In this document: piece by piece, positions 6,067 to 14,100 of the stretch
How the letters are laid out: each line of letters opens with the position of its first letter
How positions within the stretch are numbered: the first letter of the stretch is position 1
Virus record (IMG/VR): IMGVR_UViG_3300048580_000483
Location: 1-27,095 of that record
DNA: 27,095 nt
Reading direction: 5' to 3' (one strand)
From: a virus
The notes under the pieces: generated by a model
The model's input: only the letters and a program-made list of their open reading frames with translations
The model's database searches: none
What the model was told of the DNA's origin: nothing
Program-made: the position numbers and the translations under genes

Positions 6067-7221
6067 CTAGCGCTTGGCGACGATTGCCCAGCCGCTGCCG
6101 GGGCCCTCGACCATCCAGCGGCGGCCGAAGTTCTCGCGGCTGTAGCGACAGAAACGGGCAGGGCGGTCAAGCGTTGCCCCGGTTACGAGGTCGGACTCGC
6201 CGAGTGGGTCGTGGACGATGACGTGGGTTGGGGTGTAGCCCACGATGGTGAGCCAGTGGCCGCCGCCCGCGGGAGCGGATACGGGGCCGCGATGGAGGTA
6301 GCCGCAGGGCACAGGGATGCCGGTATCGATCAGGCGCTCCACCAGAGCGAAGTCGGCGGTACGGATGTAGTCCGCGGAGAGGCCGTACGACGCGAGGGCG
6401 CGGGTTTGGGCCAAGGGGCTCGTGGTGTCGCCGAAGCTGCGGACCCGGGCGAGGTACTGATCGTCGCCGTTGGGGCCCGTGAGGAGCCCTGGTTTCAGGA
6501 ATTGGAGCATCATGGCGCACGAGCTGGAGAAGCACATGCGGCGGCCCTGATCGGTCTTGCTGTCGAGCTGCGCGAAGTAGGGAACTGGCAGCGGGTTGGT
6601 GCGGCCTGTGTTGCCGACAAAGAGAGCCACCTCCGCGGCCCGGCGGCGGACCATCCCGACCATGACGATGCCGTCCGCCTTGTTCCACCGCGGCAGCTCC
6701 TGCGGGATGACGGTGACGTACGACTCGCCCGCGAGGATGCGGCGGCGCAACATGCTGGTGTCCACCGCGGCGAGGCCCACGTCGAAGGCCCAGGAAATCA
6801 GGGCGGCCTGCTGCCTGCCGCCGAGCTTGTTGGCGCCGGGGAGGAGGCGGTGGATGCCCTCGGCGAAGTAGGTGAGGTCTTGATCGAGGAGGGTGTCGGC
6901 CTGGGCTTGGGTGATGGCGACGCCTTCGCGGACATCGAGGCCGGTGTGGCCCCATCCCAGGGTCCAGGCGTTGGCGGGGTCGAGGGAAGCCCGTAGGTGG
7001 CACGCCTCGAACTCCTTGACGATGGCGCGGGCAGGGGCCATCCAGATGGGGGTAGCGGCGGCTGCGGGGCTGCCGGTGGAGCGCCAGTCGTCGGTGAAGG
7101 TCTGGCGCTGGGTTGCGGTCAGATCGCGGTCGAGGGCCTCGAAAGCGGCGAGCTGGTGCGGGAGCAGATGGCCCTGGCGGATGGCGTGCTCTACGGCGGT
7201 GCGGATGGAGGCGTAAGTCAT
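6067..7221 (-). CDS. Endolysin: GH24 lysozyme fused to a C39-like cysteine peptidase
   Basis: Cuts the cell wall at lysis. 384 aa in three parts. Residues 1-55 form a helical N-terminal region of unknown role. Residues about 62-205 are a T4-type lysozyme: E72, D81 and T87 have the same spacing as E11, D20 and T26 of T4 lysozyme, followed by GWGHT (89-93). Residues about 209-384 look like a papain-like C39 peptidase, with a Cys in MCFSSSCAMM (C230), His in GGGHWLTIVGY (H322) and Asp in VHDPLGE (D338). It probably breaks both glycan and peptide bonds. No signal peptide is seen, so export would need the adjacent holin candidate. The start is four bases after the upstream stop. Confidence 0.85.
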   Translation of the reverse strand: MTYASIRTAVEHAIRQGHLLPHQLAAFEALDRDLTATQRQTFTDDWRSTGSPAAAATPIWMAPARAIVKEFEACHLRASLDPANAWTLGWGHTGLDVREGVAITQAQADTLLDQDLTYFAEGIHRLLPGANKLGGRQQAALISWAFDVGLAAVDTSMLRRRILAGESYVTVIPQELPRWNKADGIVMVGMVRRRAAEVALFVGNTGRTNPLPVPYFAQLDSKTDQGRRMCFSSSCAMMLQFLKPGLLTGPNGDDQYLARVRSFGDTTSPLAQTRALASYGLSADYIRTADFALVERLIDTGIPVPCGYLHRGPVSAPAGGGHWLTIVGYTPTHVIVHDPLGESDLVTGATLDRPARFCRYSRENFGRRWMVEGPGSGWAIVAKR

Positions 7222-7225
7222 CGGC

Positions 7226-7462
7226 TCAGCGCTTGGCCATGGGCAGCACGATCCCGGCGAGGATTTCGAGGGCTCGGTAGAGCCTGGGCAGGGCAGCTCC
7301 GATTGCGCCCACGGCCCGGTCGTCCTTTGGGGTAGGGGTAAGGTTGACGACCATCAAGGCCACGGCATGGGCCGCGATAACGACCTCGAAGACCTGCCGC
7401 CAGTTGTCGATCAAGTAGCTCACGACCGGCATGACTATTCTGATAGGCGTGTACGAGGTCAT
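7226..7462 (-). CDS. Putative holin, 78 aa
   Basis: Small protein with two hydrophobic segments: about residues 24-42 (VFEVVIAAHAVALMVVNL) and 63-75 (LEILAGIVLPM), separated by a charged loop (TPTPKDDRAVG) and ending in Lys-Arg. Size, membrane segments and position directly before the endolysin suit a holin that opens the inner membrane. The NLTPTPKDD loop is a feature remembered from other phage holin-like proteins. Four bases separate it from the endolysin, so they are co-expressed. It could instead be a membrane spanin partner. Confidence 0.65.
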   Translation of the reverse strand: MTSYTPIRIVMPVVSYLIDNWRQVFEVVIAAHAVALMVVNLTPTPKDDRAVGAIGAALPRLYRALEILAGIVLPMAKR

Positions 7463-7478
7463 GCTACAGCCGCGGGAC

Positions 7479-7688
7479 TCAGCGGTCGCCGTCTGGGGCG
7501 CGGCGTTCCACGTATCGGAGGCGCTGCTCGTGGTCGCTCAGCATCTCTTGGATGCCGCTGAGGATTGTGGTGGTGCGGGCCTCGAACTTGCCCAGGCCGT
7601 TGGCGATCTTCCAGAGGGCGGCGACGCCCGCGCCGCTGAGGCCGATCGCGGCAATCCCGGCGGCGAGTAGTTCAGGTCCCACAAGCAC
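7479..7688 (-). CDS. Small membrane protein of the lysis cassette, about 67-69 aa
   Basis: One membrane segment at about residues 5-28 (LLAAGIAAIGLSGAGVAALWKI), then an amphipathic, coiled-coil-like tail (ARTTTILSGIQEMLSDHEQRLRYVERRA). This resembles XhlA-type lysis accessory proteins or a second holin. Two in-frame GTG starts exist, at 7688 and 7682. The second gives a 22-nt spacing from the late motif at 7705-7715, close to the 23 nt seen elsewhere, and is preferred on that ground. It heads the lysis group: 16 bases separate it from the holin candidate. Confidence 0.65.
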   Translation of the reverse strand: MLVGPELLAAGIAAIGLSGAGVAALWKIANGLGKFEARTTTILSGIQEMLSDHEQRLRYVERRAPDGDR

Positions 7689-7704
7689 GGAAGCGGTCTT
7701 CTGA

Positions 7705-7715
7705 CCTAGTTTTCC
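7705..7715 (-). promoter_or_regulatory. Late motif GGAAAACTAGG upstream of the lysis cassette
   Basis: Exact consensus copy on the minus strand, 16 or 22 nt from the two candidate GTG starts of the small membrane protein gene. It would place holin and endolysin under late control. It lies in the 39-nt gap after the gene ending at 7728. Confidence 0.6.
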
Positions 7716-7727
7716 GGTGGCCGGTGG

Positions 7728-8180
7728 TTAGACGAAGACTCCGACCTCGAACACGTCGGGGACGTAGACGCCCTCGCCAGCCGGGACTTCGACAGGCGGC
7801 GGAGGACTCGGAATGACAAGGCGGGTTTGGCTGATGGGGCCGGTGCCACGCGGGACCGGAACGGTGTCGAGGCGGCTACCGGCGTAGGCGTAGATCAGCT
7901 TGGCGGCAGCAACCTCGACCTCGACGTAGGTGCTCCACACCACGAGGAAGATGATCCACCGCTTGAGGGTGCCGGCCTCGGAGTATTGCAGGATTGGGGT
8001 GAGGTCAGGGTCGCGGATGATGACGACCTCTAGGCCCTCGGCGGTGGTTCCGGCGGGGAGGGCCTCGCCATCGGCGCGGACGGAGATAGCTGGGGTGGTC
8101 TCGCCGTTGGGCAGGGTGTAGACGCCCAGCTCGTCGGTGAGGAGGTCTTCGATCTCGGCGCGGAGCTGCAGGATGTTCAC
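7728..8180 (-). CDS. Tail-region structural protein, 150 aa
   Basis: GTG start 23 nt from the late motif at 8204-8214. The product has an N-terminal helix (LQLRAEIEDLLTDEL), then beta-rich sequence (LEVVIIRDPDLTP, WIIFLVVWSTYVEVEVAAAKLIYAY) and a Pro-rich loop near the end (SPPPPVEVP). Size and layout resemble small tail terminator or minor tail proteins, but no diagnostic motif is seen. It lies between the frameshifted pair and the lysis cassette. Confident as a gene; product role is an inference from location. Confidence 0.7.
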   Translation of the reverse strand: MNILQLRAEIEDLLTDELGVYTLPNGETTPAISVRADGEALPAGTTAEGLEVVIIRDPDLTPILQYSEAGTLKRWIIFLVVWSTYVEVEVAAAKLIYAYAGSRLDTVPVPRGTGPISQTRLVIPSPPPPVEVPAGEGVYVPDVFEVGVFV

Positions 8181-8203
8181 CGCACCACTGCAGGGGGCCT
8201 GTG

Positions 8204-8214
8204 CCTAGTTTTCC
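8204..8214 (-). promoter_or_regulatory. Late motif GGAAAACTAGG overlapping a stop codon
   Basis: Exact consensus copy on the minus strand, 23 nt before GTG 8180. Its TAG (8207-8205) is the stop codon of the upstream frameshift extension, whose last codons are GAA AAC TAG. Confidence 0.65.
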
Positions 8215-9370
8215 CGGGTCTGCAGGAGAAGGCCGGCCTCCAGCCATGCGAAGGTGCGGCGGTCAGGGAGGATGACCGTGTAGGTGGAGAGGGGGCGATC
8301 CACGTCACGGAGGCGGATTGGGCCGTGGAGGTGGTCACCGACTGCCACGAGGCCGCCGCGGATGTTGGGACCTTCCCACTCGGGGCAGAGGACCCAAACC
8401 TGTTTGTCGTCGGAGTGGAGAGCGCGGATGCTGGGTGGGCGGGAGGTCTCGTCGGCGCTGGCGAGAATCTGATCCCATGCGGCCAGCAGGATGGGGGAGT
8501 CCTTGTGCTCGGCGCGGAGGGCGAGGGCGGTGGCGGCGACAGGACCGGGTAGGAGGGTGTCGTCGGTCTCGCTGCGGCGGAAGATGACAAACTCGGCAGT
8601 CGTGAACGCCTTGGGGCGGGACTTGGTGTCGCGGTTGATGTTGGCGGTTAGGGCTTGGAGGGCGGCGATGGGCAGCTCGTGGAGGTGCGCCTGATCGTGC
8701 TGGATGCGCTGGAGGTGGCGCCAAGCAGCGAGGACGACGCCGCGAAGCTCGTCCTCAAAGGTGGTGCGGTGGAACTGGCCTGGGAAGCCGTGGGCTAGGT
8801 CCCAGAAGATTTCGTCCCACGGCGTTTGGGGGTTTCCGCGCTGTCCTGCGGCGGCTTTTTTAGCTCGTCCTCAGAGGGGCGGGAGGCGGGCATGTTCTCG
8901 GCGGCCTGCTCCTCGGCGGCGAACTCCAGGATTCCTCGGAAGATCGCCCCATCGAGGCCGAGGGTGTCGGCGTGGGACCAGTCGGGGCGGTTGCAGCGGG
9001 TCTGGATGAGCGTGGTGACGGTGGCCTCGTCGGGGAGGTCGTTGCTGCTTTGGAGGAGGTTGGCGATTTTGGCGATTTCGGCGGCGTGGCGCAGCATGAT
9101 GGCGCGAGCCGCGGTCTCCAGATCGGCGCCGCGCACGGCCGCCTGCACGATGTCGAAGGCTTCCGTGATGGTGATGTTCTCGGCCGTGGCGATGGCGTCG
9201 GCCAACTTGGCGCTAGTCACCAAGGCGGATTCGTGCTCCGCCAGCATGGCCGAGATCATGCGGGACTCCTTGACGGTGAGGCCGCCGCGGATCTCCATTT
9301 CGATGATGCCGGAGTGCTCGTTGCCAATGCGGCGGGTGGCGGCAGCGGGGGGCTGGACGTACGGCAGCAC
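8205..9370 (-). CDS. 388-aa fusion made by -1 frameshifting (gpG-T-like, putative tail assembly chaperone)
   Basis: Joins the first 172 residues of the 191-aa protein to a 216-residue extension in the -1 frame, ending at TAG 8207-8205. The extension frame is open from a TGA at 8873 but has no ATG, GTG or TTG until about codon 170, so it cannot be made independently. The slippery site A AAA AAG lies at 8861-8855 in the zero frame CTA AAA AAG. The extension begins AAAGQRGNPQTPWDEIFWD and is rich in Trp and Leu helices. This is the layout of lambda gpG and gpG-T, which help build the tail around the tape measure. Here the pair lies downstream of the tape measure and tail tip genes, which is unusual, so the role is tentative while the frameshift is well supported. 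Confidence 0.75.
8795..9370 (-). CDS. Zero-frame product of the frameshifted pair, 191 aa (gpG-like)
   Basis: GTG start at 9370; no strong ribosome site is visible, and an internal ATG at 9298 (MEIRGGLTVKES) is an alternative. The body is helical with several conserved-looking blocks (LTVKESRMISAMLAEHE, ITITEAFDIVQAAVRGAD, LDGAIFRGILEFAAEEQA). Residues 153-191 are charged and Pro-rich and contain the slippery codons L170 K171 K172. By analogy with siphovirus tail chaperones this shorter form would be the abundant product. A 36-nt gap precedes it, holding an imperfect dyad (9386-9393 with 9400-9407). Confidence 0.75.
   Translation of the reverse strand: MLPYVQPPAAATRRIGNEHSGIIEMEIRGGLTVKESRMISAMLAEHESALVTSAKLADAIATAENITITEAFDIVQAAVRGADLETAARAIMLRHAAEIAKIANLLQSSNDLPDEATVTTLIQTRCNRPDWSHADTLGLDGAIFRGILEFAAEEQAAENMPASRPSEDELKKPPQDSAETPKRRGTKSSGT
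8855..8872 (-). promoter_or_regulatory. -1 frameshift site: A AAA AAG with SD-like stimulator
   Basis: On the minus strand the heptamer A AAA AAG occupies 8861-8855 and GAGG lies 7 nt upstream (8872-8869), much like the SD-like stimulator before the E. coli dnaX slippery site. The zero frame stops 60 bases later at 8795-8797. A clear downstream hairpin was not established by eye. Confidence 0.75.
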
Positions 9371-9406
9371 GAGGAGTCGGCAGTTACTGGCTAACAGTGT
9401 AGCCGG

Positions 9407-9526
9407 TCAGCCTTTGCGCACCACCTGTTTGATGATGCGCAGGTTGGCCTCGCGCAGCGCCTGCGCGTAGCGGGCGGCCTGGGTATGTTGTTGGGCCTGC
9501 TTGATGAGGGCGTTGGGGTCGCTCAT
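9407..9526 (-). CDS. 39-aa small protein in the tail module
   Basis: ATG at 9526-9524 overlaps the stop of the upstream gene (ATGA), and translation runs 39 codons to TGA 9409-9407. The product is MSDPNALIKQAQQ followed by a helix rich in Ala, Gln and Arg and ends VVRKG. Coupling to the upstream gene and the clean fit between two genes support it as real. It carries no recognisable motif. A helical linker or assembly factor in the tail is possible. Confidence 0.6.
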   Translation of the reverse strand: MSDPNALIKQAQQHTQAARYAQALREANLRIIKQVVRKG

Positions 9527-10308
9527 AGGTTTTGCGAGTAGACAATACGACCTTTACGATAGTCGATGGTTAGGTACGCTATCAAGTCGCCATCGACACA
9601 CTCGGGTACACGGGTGCGCACATCACGGCTTATGTACTGGCTAAAATCCGCCCATACGCGCGTAGCCGTGGGGTTTTCCCATGTAAAACGCGACGGGATG
9701 TACACCATACTTCCGCCTTTGTATCCGGTAACAGTTATAGTAACTTCTGGGGCAAAAGAACTAAACCAGAATGCACTCAAACTTATGCGCAGTGGGGCAG
9801 CGCGAATACCTAGTGCCGCAACCTGCTCAGCGTAGTCTTTGACGCTTACAAGTACACTCTCAACGCCAAAACCTGTATTATCTCCGCCCCATTCAATAAT
9901 AGTTATACCGTTGTATAGTATCTTGTCGTCTTTACACCAGCCGATCACATTACTTGCTTCACGCGTAGCCGGATCAAACAATCGGGTACGTGTATCTAGG
10001 TCTCTACCGGGACGCTCGAAACCGTATGTGATGACGTAGTAGTCAGCCTGTAACGGGATTCGTGTCCCAGCGGGGCGGTTGGAACGGAGGTATGGGGCGG
10101 TTTCTGTGTCGATGGGACGGGAAGGGGCCAGGGCGCGGGATAGGGCCGGCTGGGAGGCGGTGTCGCGGAGGATCTCTTCGCGGTTGGTTTCGGCGTCGCG
10201 GGTGATGGCCTCGCGGGTCAGGCGGCCGGTGCGGGCGTCACGCTGCTGCTGTTTGGAGCGTTCGACTAGGCCGTGGCCGGTGACACTGACGCTGAGATTG
10301 GTGGCCAT
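9523..10308 (-). CDS. Tail-associated protein, 261 aa, with two-part composition
   Basis: Starts at ATG 10308, overlapping the upstream stop by one base (TGATG). Residues 1-80 are basic and helical (ERSKQQQRDARTGRLTREA) and GC-rich. From about residue 80 the sequence turns beta-rich with many aromatics (YYVITYGFERPG, VTITVTGYKGGSMVYIPS) and the DNA becomes clearly more A+T-rich. The C-terminal part may be a domain acquired separately. No family is recognised. Its place among tail tip genes suggests a virion component, perhaps fibre or adhesin. Confidence 0.65.
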   Translation of the reverse strand: MATNLSVSVTGHGLVERSKQQQRDARTGRLTREAITRDAETNREEILRDTASQPALSRALAPSRPIDTETAPYLRSNRPAGTRIPLQADYYVITYGFERPGRDLDTRTRLFDPATREASNVIGWCKDDKILYNGITIIEWGGDNTGFGVESVLVSVKDYAEQVAALGIRAAPLRISLSAFWFSSFAPEVTITVTGYKGGSMVYIPSRFTWENPTATRVWADFSQYISRDVRTRVPECVDGDLIAYLTIDYRKGRIVYSQNL

Positions 10309-10712
10309 CAGTCATCGATGGCCAAGGCGATTCGGTAGGTCTGGGTCTGGCCGGCGGCCATGGTCACGTTGGGGTCTTCGACGATCTCGGAGTAGATGTA
10401 CGTCTCACCATCGATGTAGGCGATGATGCGGTCGTAACTGTAACCATCGCCGGTGGCCGTGAACTCGGCGTCCACCGTTGGCATGTTATAGCTGGCGGTG
10501 GTTTCGCTGTAGGTGCCGGTGCCGATGACCTCGGAGTAGCGGACGTAGCCGTTGCCGCTCAGCTCGACCGACTGCCAGTTGGCGACGGTGCTCTCGGCGG
10601 TGTAGCCGGTCATGCCGACTTCGCAGAGCATGACCTTGAGGGTCTCGCCTTCGTAGCCTAGGCCCGCAAGGCGCTTCAGCTCGCGCTGGCTGATGGTGGC
10701 GGTGATGGCCAT
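10308..10712 (-). CDS. Small tail or virion protein, 134 aa
   Basis: ATG at 10712, one base after the upstream stop; the stop overlaps the next start. The product has a short N-terminal helix (SQRELKRLAGLGYEGETLKVML) and then beta strands rich in Thr, Tyr and Ser, typical of phage tail tip or fibre-attached proteins. The final segment (QTQTYRIALAIDD) resembles the end of an Ig-like or jelly-roll domain. It pairs with the similar-sized gene before it, as neighbouring virion accessory proteins. Function is inferred from context. Confidence 0.65.
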   Translation of the reverse strand: MAITATISQRELKRLAGLGYEGETLKVMLCEVGMTGYTAESTVANWQSVELSGNGYVRYSEVIGTGTYSETTASYNMPTVDAEFTATGDGYSYDRIIAYIDGETYIYSEIVEDPNVTMAAGQTQTYRIALAIDD

Positions 10713-10713
10713 A

Positions 10714-11148
10714 TCAGACTCCGCTGTAGGTCCAAGTCACGATGCCGTTGGCGTTCCACACAACGCGGAAGTCGGTCCCGGAGTTTGCCGTTTCCGACCC
10801 ACCGAAGTCGAGGAAGGCGATGGGGGCGTTATCGACGTTGGTGTCGTTGTAGAGGATGCCGTAGGAGGCAGTGATGGAGCCGCCGGTAGCGGTCCAGGAG
10901 GCGTCGTTGGCGTCGAGCTTGGCGTCGTTGGTGGTGACGGTGGTGAACGCTACGCCGGTCAGAGCGACGCCGTTGGTGGTGTAGCCGTTGGCGTTGGCGA
11001 CCTCGGTGCCGCCGGTGTCGGCCAGGGTTACGTCGGTGGCGTCGAACGTGGCGGCGGTGAGCAGCTTGACACGGTAGGTGTCGGTAGCGGTGAAGGTGCC
11101 GCTGGCGAACAACCGTGTCGCGTGGTTGTATAGAGCAATCGTCGCCAC
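10714..11148 (-). CDS. Small virion protein, 144 aa, start revised to GTG 11148
   Basis: An upstream in-frame GTG at 11160 gives only an 11-nt gap to the motif at 11172-11182, whereas GTG 11148 gives exactly 23 nt, the spacing seen at five other motifs, and a product starting MATIALYNHATRLF. The rest is beta-rich and full of Thr, Ala and Asn (TATDTYRVKLL, GIVTWTYSGV). This composition is usual for phage virion decoration or tail tip proteins. It follows the large tail fibre gene and is followed by its neighbour after one base. No specific family is identified. Confidence 0.65.
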   Translation of the reverse strand: MATIALYNHATRLFASGTFTATDTYRVKLLTAATFDATDVTLADTGGTEVANANGYTTNGVALTGVAFTTVTTNDAKLDANDASWTATGGSITASYGILYNDTNVDNAPIAFLDFGGSETANSGTDFRVVWNANGIVTWTYSGV

Positions 11149-11171
11149 TGCGGAACGCACACGGATCTACA

Positions 11172-11182
11172 CCTAGGTTACC
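11172..11182 (-). promoter_or_regulatory. Late motif, variant GGTAACCTAGG
   Basis: Matches the consensus at 9 of 11 positions on the minus strand, in the gap after the tail fibre gene stop (11188). The distance to GTG 11148 is 23 nt. Confidence 0.5.
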
Positions 11183-11187
11183 GGCGC

Positions 11188-14100
11188 TCAAGCATCAGGG
11201 AATGGGGCAGTCGGTAGGGCCAGGGTGTTGGTGCCGGCGAACACGATCTTGTTCGCGTTGGCGCCGGTGCCCGTTTCGTAGCGAGCCACGCCCTTTGTGA
11301 CGCGGATCTCGTCGAGGTAGCCGTTGAAGAAGCGCTGGCTGTCCCATCCGCGGCCGATGCGGGTGGGCATATCGGCGCCGGGGAGGGTGCCGCTGCGGGT
11401 GATTGTGCCGATGAGATTCTCGTCCTTATAGAGGGAGAAAGTTGTGCCCTTACGCACGTAGGCGAAGAAGACCCACTGATCGAGCGGGATGTCCACGGTG
11501 TCGGCTATCCAGTTCCACGCGCCGTCGTAGAAACCGGCGTGCAGGAAGTGGTTTGTGCCAACGTCGCCGAGGCAGACTGCGAAGTTCACGGATGCACCAA
11601 AATCGTAGGTTGCGCAGATGATGCCGCCGTTGGGGCAGCTTGCCTTGCGGTGGATCCAGCCCTCGATGGTGAAGTCGCCGGTGCCGAAGCGGACGTTGGC
11701 GTTGGACGGGGTGGTCATGTAGTCGCCCGTTACATCGAAGAAGGCGGAGGCGCCGCCAAACTTGCTCTCGGTGGTGCTCAGCTTGGCTCCGTCGTAGACG
11801 GTGACGGTGCTCGGGGAGGGGGAGCTGTCGATGACGGTGGTGCTGTTGTTCGCTCCATCCATGTGGAACAGGAGGGAGACGTTGGCGATGTACGGGTCGC
11901 TGCTCATGCCGACATAGGCCGGAGCGAGTGCGGCCACGGTGATGGTGCTGGCTGGGATTTCGACAGCGGCGCCTGTGGAGATTGTCGGCGGCAGGGCGGC
12001 GACGGTGATGCCGGCCGCGGGGATGGGGACCAGCAGCTTGGGGCGCACCACGTATTCGGGGGCGTGGGCGGTGACAGCGACGTCGACCGCCGGGATCATT
12101 ATGTTGGCGGCGCTGCCCAGGATTTCGGGGTTGTGGGCGGTGACAGTGATGCTGGCCGTGGGGATTTCGACCTTGCGGATGCGTGCCACGCTCAGGGTTG
12201 TGCGCAGCTTGAGCGGGCTGAGCACGGTAAGGACGGGCTTCAGGCTGTAGGGCAGTGGGGTGACGTTGAGTACCGGCCCCACCGCAGCCCGGACTTCTAC
12301 CGTTTCGTTATACGGTGGAATCGTTGTGCCCGGGGTGAGGATGCCGTCAACGGGGGCAGGGGTGGTAGGGAGGGTGGTGATGCCGGGGGCCACCGGGAAC
12401 CAGAAGGTGCCCGTTCCACCGACAGCGGCCCAGAAGAGGGCGTCGGTGCTGCAAACGATGCCGTTCGAGTCGAACGACCACTGGTTGCCGTTGGCGCGGT
12501 ACTGAGCGGTGAGGCCGTTGGCCGCGACGTACATCGGGGCGAAGGGGGCTTCCTGGAGCAGCTCGGGAGCGATCTGGAGGTTGATACCGTTGCGGTTGCC
12601 CAGCGCCAAGCGGTTCTGGACGCGCCCAAAGTTGGTGGCTTTCTGTGGGGCGTCGCTGACGACGGCGCTAAAAGGTCCACCGGAGGGACCGACGAATCGG
12701 TCGTCGGGGGCATAAGGCATGGAAAACTCGATGCGGCGCTGGGCCGCACCGCTGCCCAGGGCGAGCTGAAGCTGGGCGGTGCTCTCTTGGCGGTAGTTGT
12801 TAGCAGCGTCGCCTTTTCTGGCCAAGGCCGCGGAAATAACACTGCGAGGTCTACCGGCGGTTGTGCTGCGTGTGTTGATCGTGACTATATTCCGTTCAAG
12901 TACCAGACCGGCCTGTGACGCCTTCCCAATAAACGACACGACAGCACCTATAGTATCGAGATTGGCGCGGTTTTCCGCTATCGCCTGTTGTCCGGGTACG
13001 CTTAACAACCACGCCACAAACGTCCTTGTTGTTTGTTGTTCGGCCGTACCAATGCGACGGTAAGTAGCGATGGTGCGTTCCCGCTGAATTAGAGCGCTGG
13101 ATGGGAATGTGACATACTGCGGACTTCCGCCGACCCGGTTGCTGGGGAACACATAATCCAGACTCGCACTACCGTAAAACGCAAGAGGGGATTCAAATAC
13201 ATCTATAACCGTTCGTACGCGGTTCCCTTTTGCGTCGTAAGAATTGCGCTCTATTTCACGACGCAGAACGGTGTTTATAGCGTTAAAATTAATGTTGTTG
13301 TTCACATATGCCGTTCCTATACTACCAGCAACTTTGGCGGTGGATCCTTTCTCGACTGATTCGCGCCGTACGGGAACGTCAATATCGTTAATAGTCGTGT
13401 AGGTTATCCGTGTTGTGACGACTTCTGTGCCGGAGTAGGTTCTGTTACCGATGTAGTAGTAGTTCGGTCCTGTTGTACTTTTGTCACTTTCCCAGTTGCG
13501 CCGCTCACGCGCCTCTATGCTCTCTGCCGGGTCGGGCGGTTTTAGCTTCATGGTGCTGTAGTTGACGGTTACAGCTTCGCCGGGGAGCTGACCACTGTTG
13601 ATGGGGCCGTGGTCTACAATGTTGGACTCTGTGTAGACTCGCCCCGAACCACCGGTGGATTTTAGGTCTATAATTTGTAGGACTTCGTTATAGTTTAGGT
13701 AGCCGCAGTAACACTCGGATACGAGAAGGTCGGAGAGGACATCGACAAAACCGGCGCTGAAATCGAACGACCCGATGCTGAAGGTGTTGGTGAGGGGGTT
13801 GCTGCTGGCGGTGATGCCGAGGTTGGCGAGGCACTCGTTCATCACGTTGGCGGCCCGAATCGGCAGCGTTACGACCTTGGAGTCGTCCTGCGTGTAGGCG
13901 GAGTTTCCGGGGTCGTTGAAGACCGTCCAGTTGACGGCGGGGCGGAGGTCGGAGAGGTAGGTGAGCTTGCAGCCCAGTTCGACTGAGGTGGTGCGGCGGT
14001 AGGGGTCGGCGAAGCTGGAAAGGACGCGGAGCTTGCGGGGGATGTTGCGGGTGACGCCGCCTTTGGTGTAGGAGAAGGTGACGATCGTGCCGATGGCAGG

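Noticed and set aside
5959-6996. Long + strand open frame (345 aa) opposite the endolysin
   Set aside because: Antisense shadow of a confidently identified gene; high GC content removes stops, and the product has low-complexity Gly/Glu/Ala sequence.
11539-12918. 459-aa + strand open frame opposite the tail fibre gene
   Set aside because: Composition is Gly/Asp/Val-rich noise and it lies wholly within a well supported gene on the other strand.
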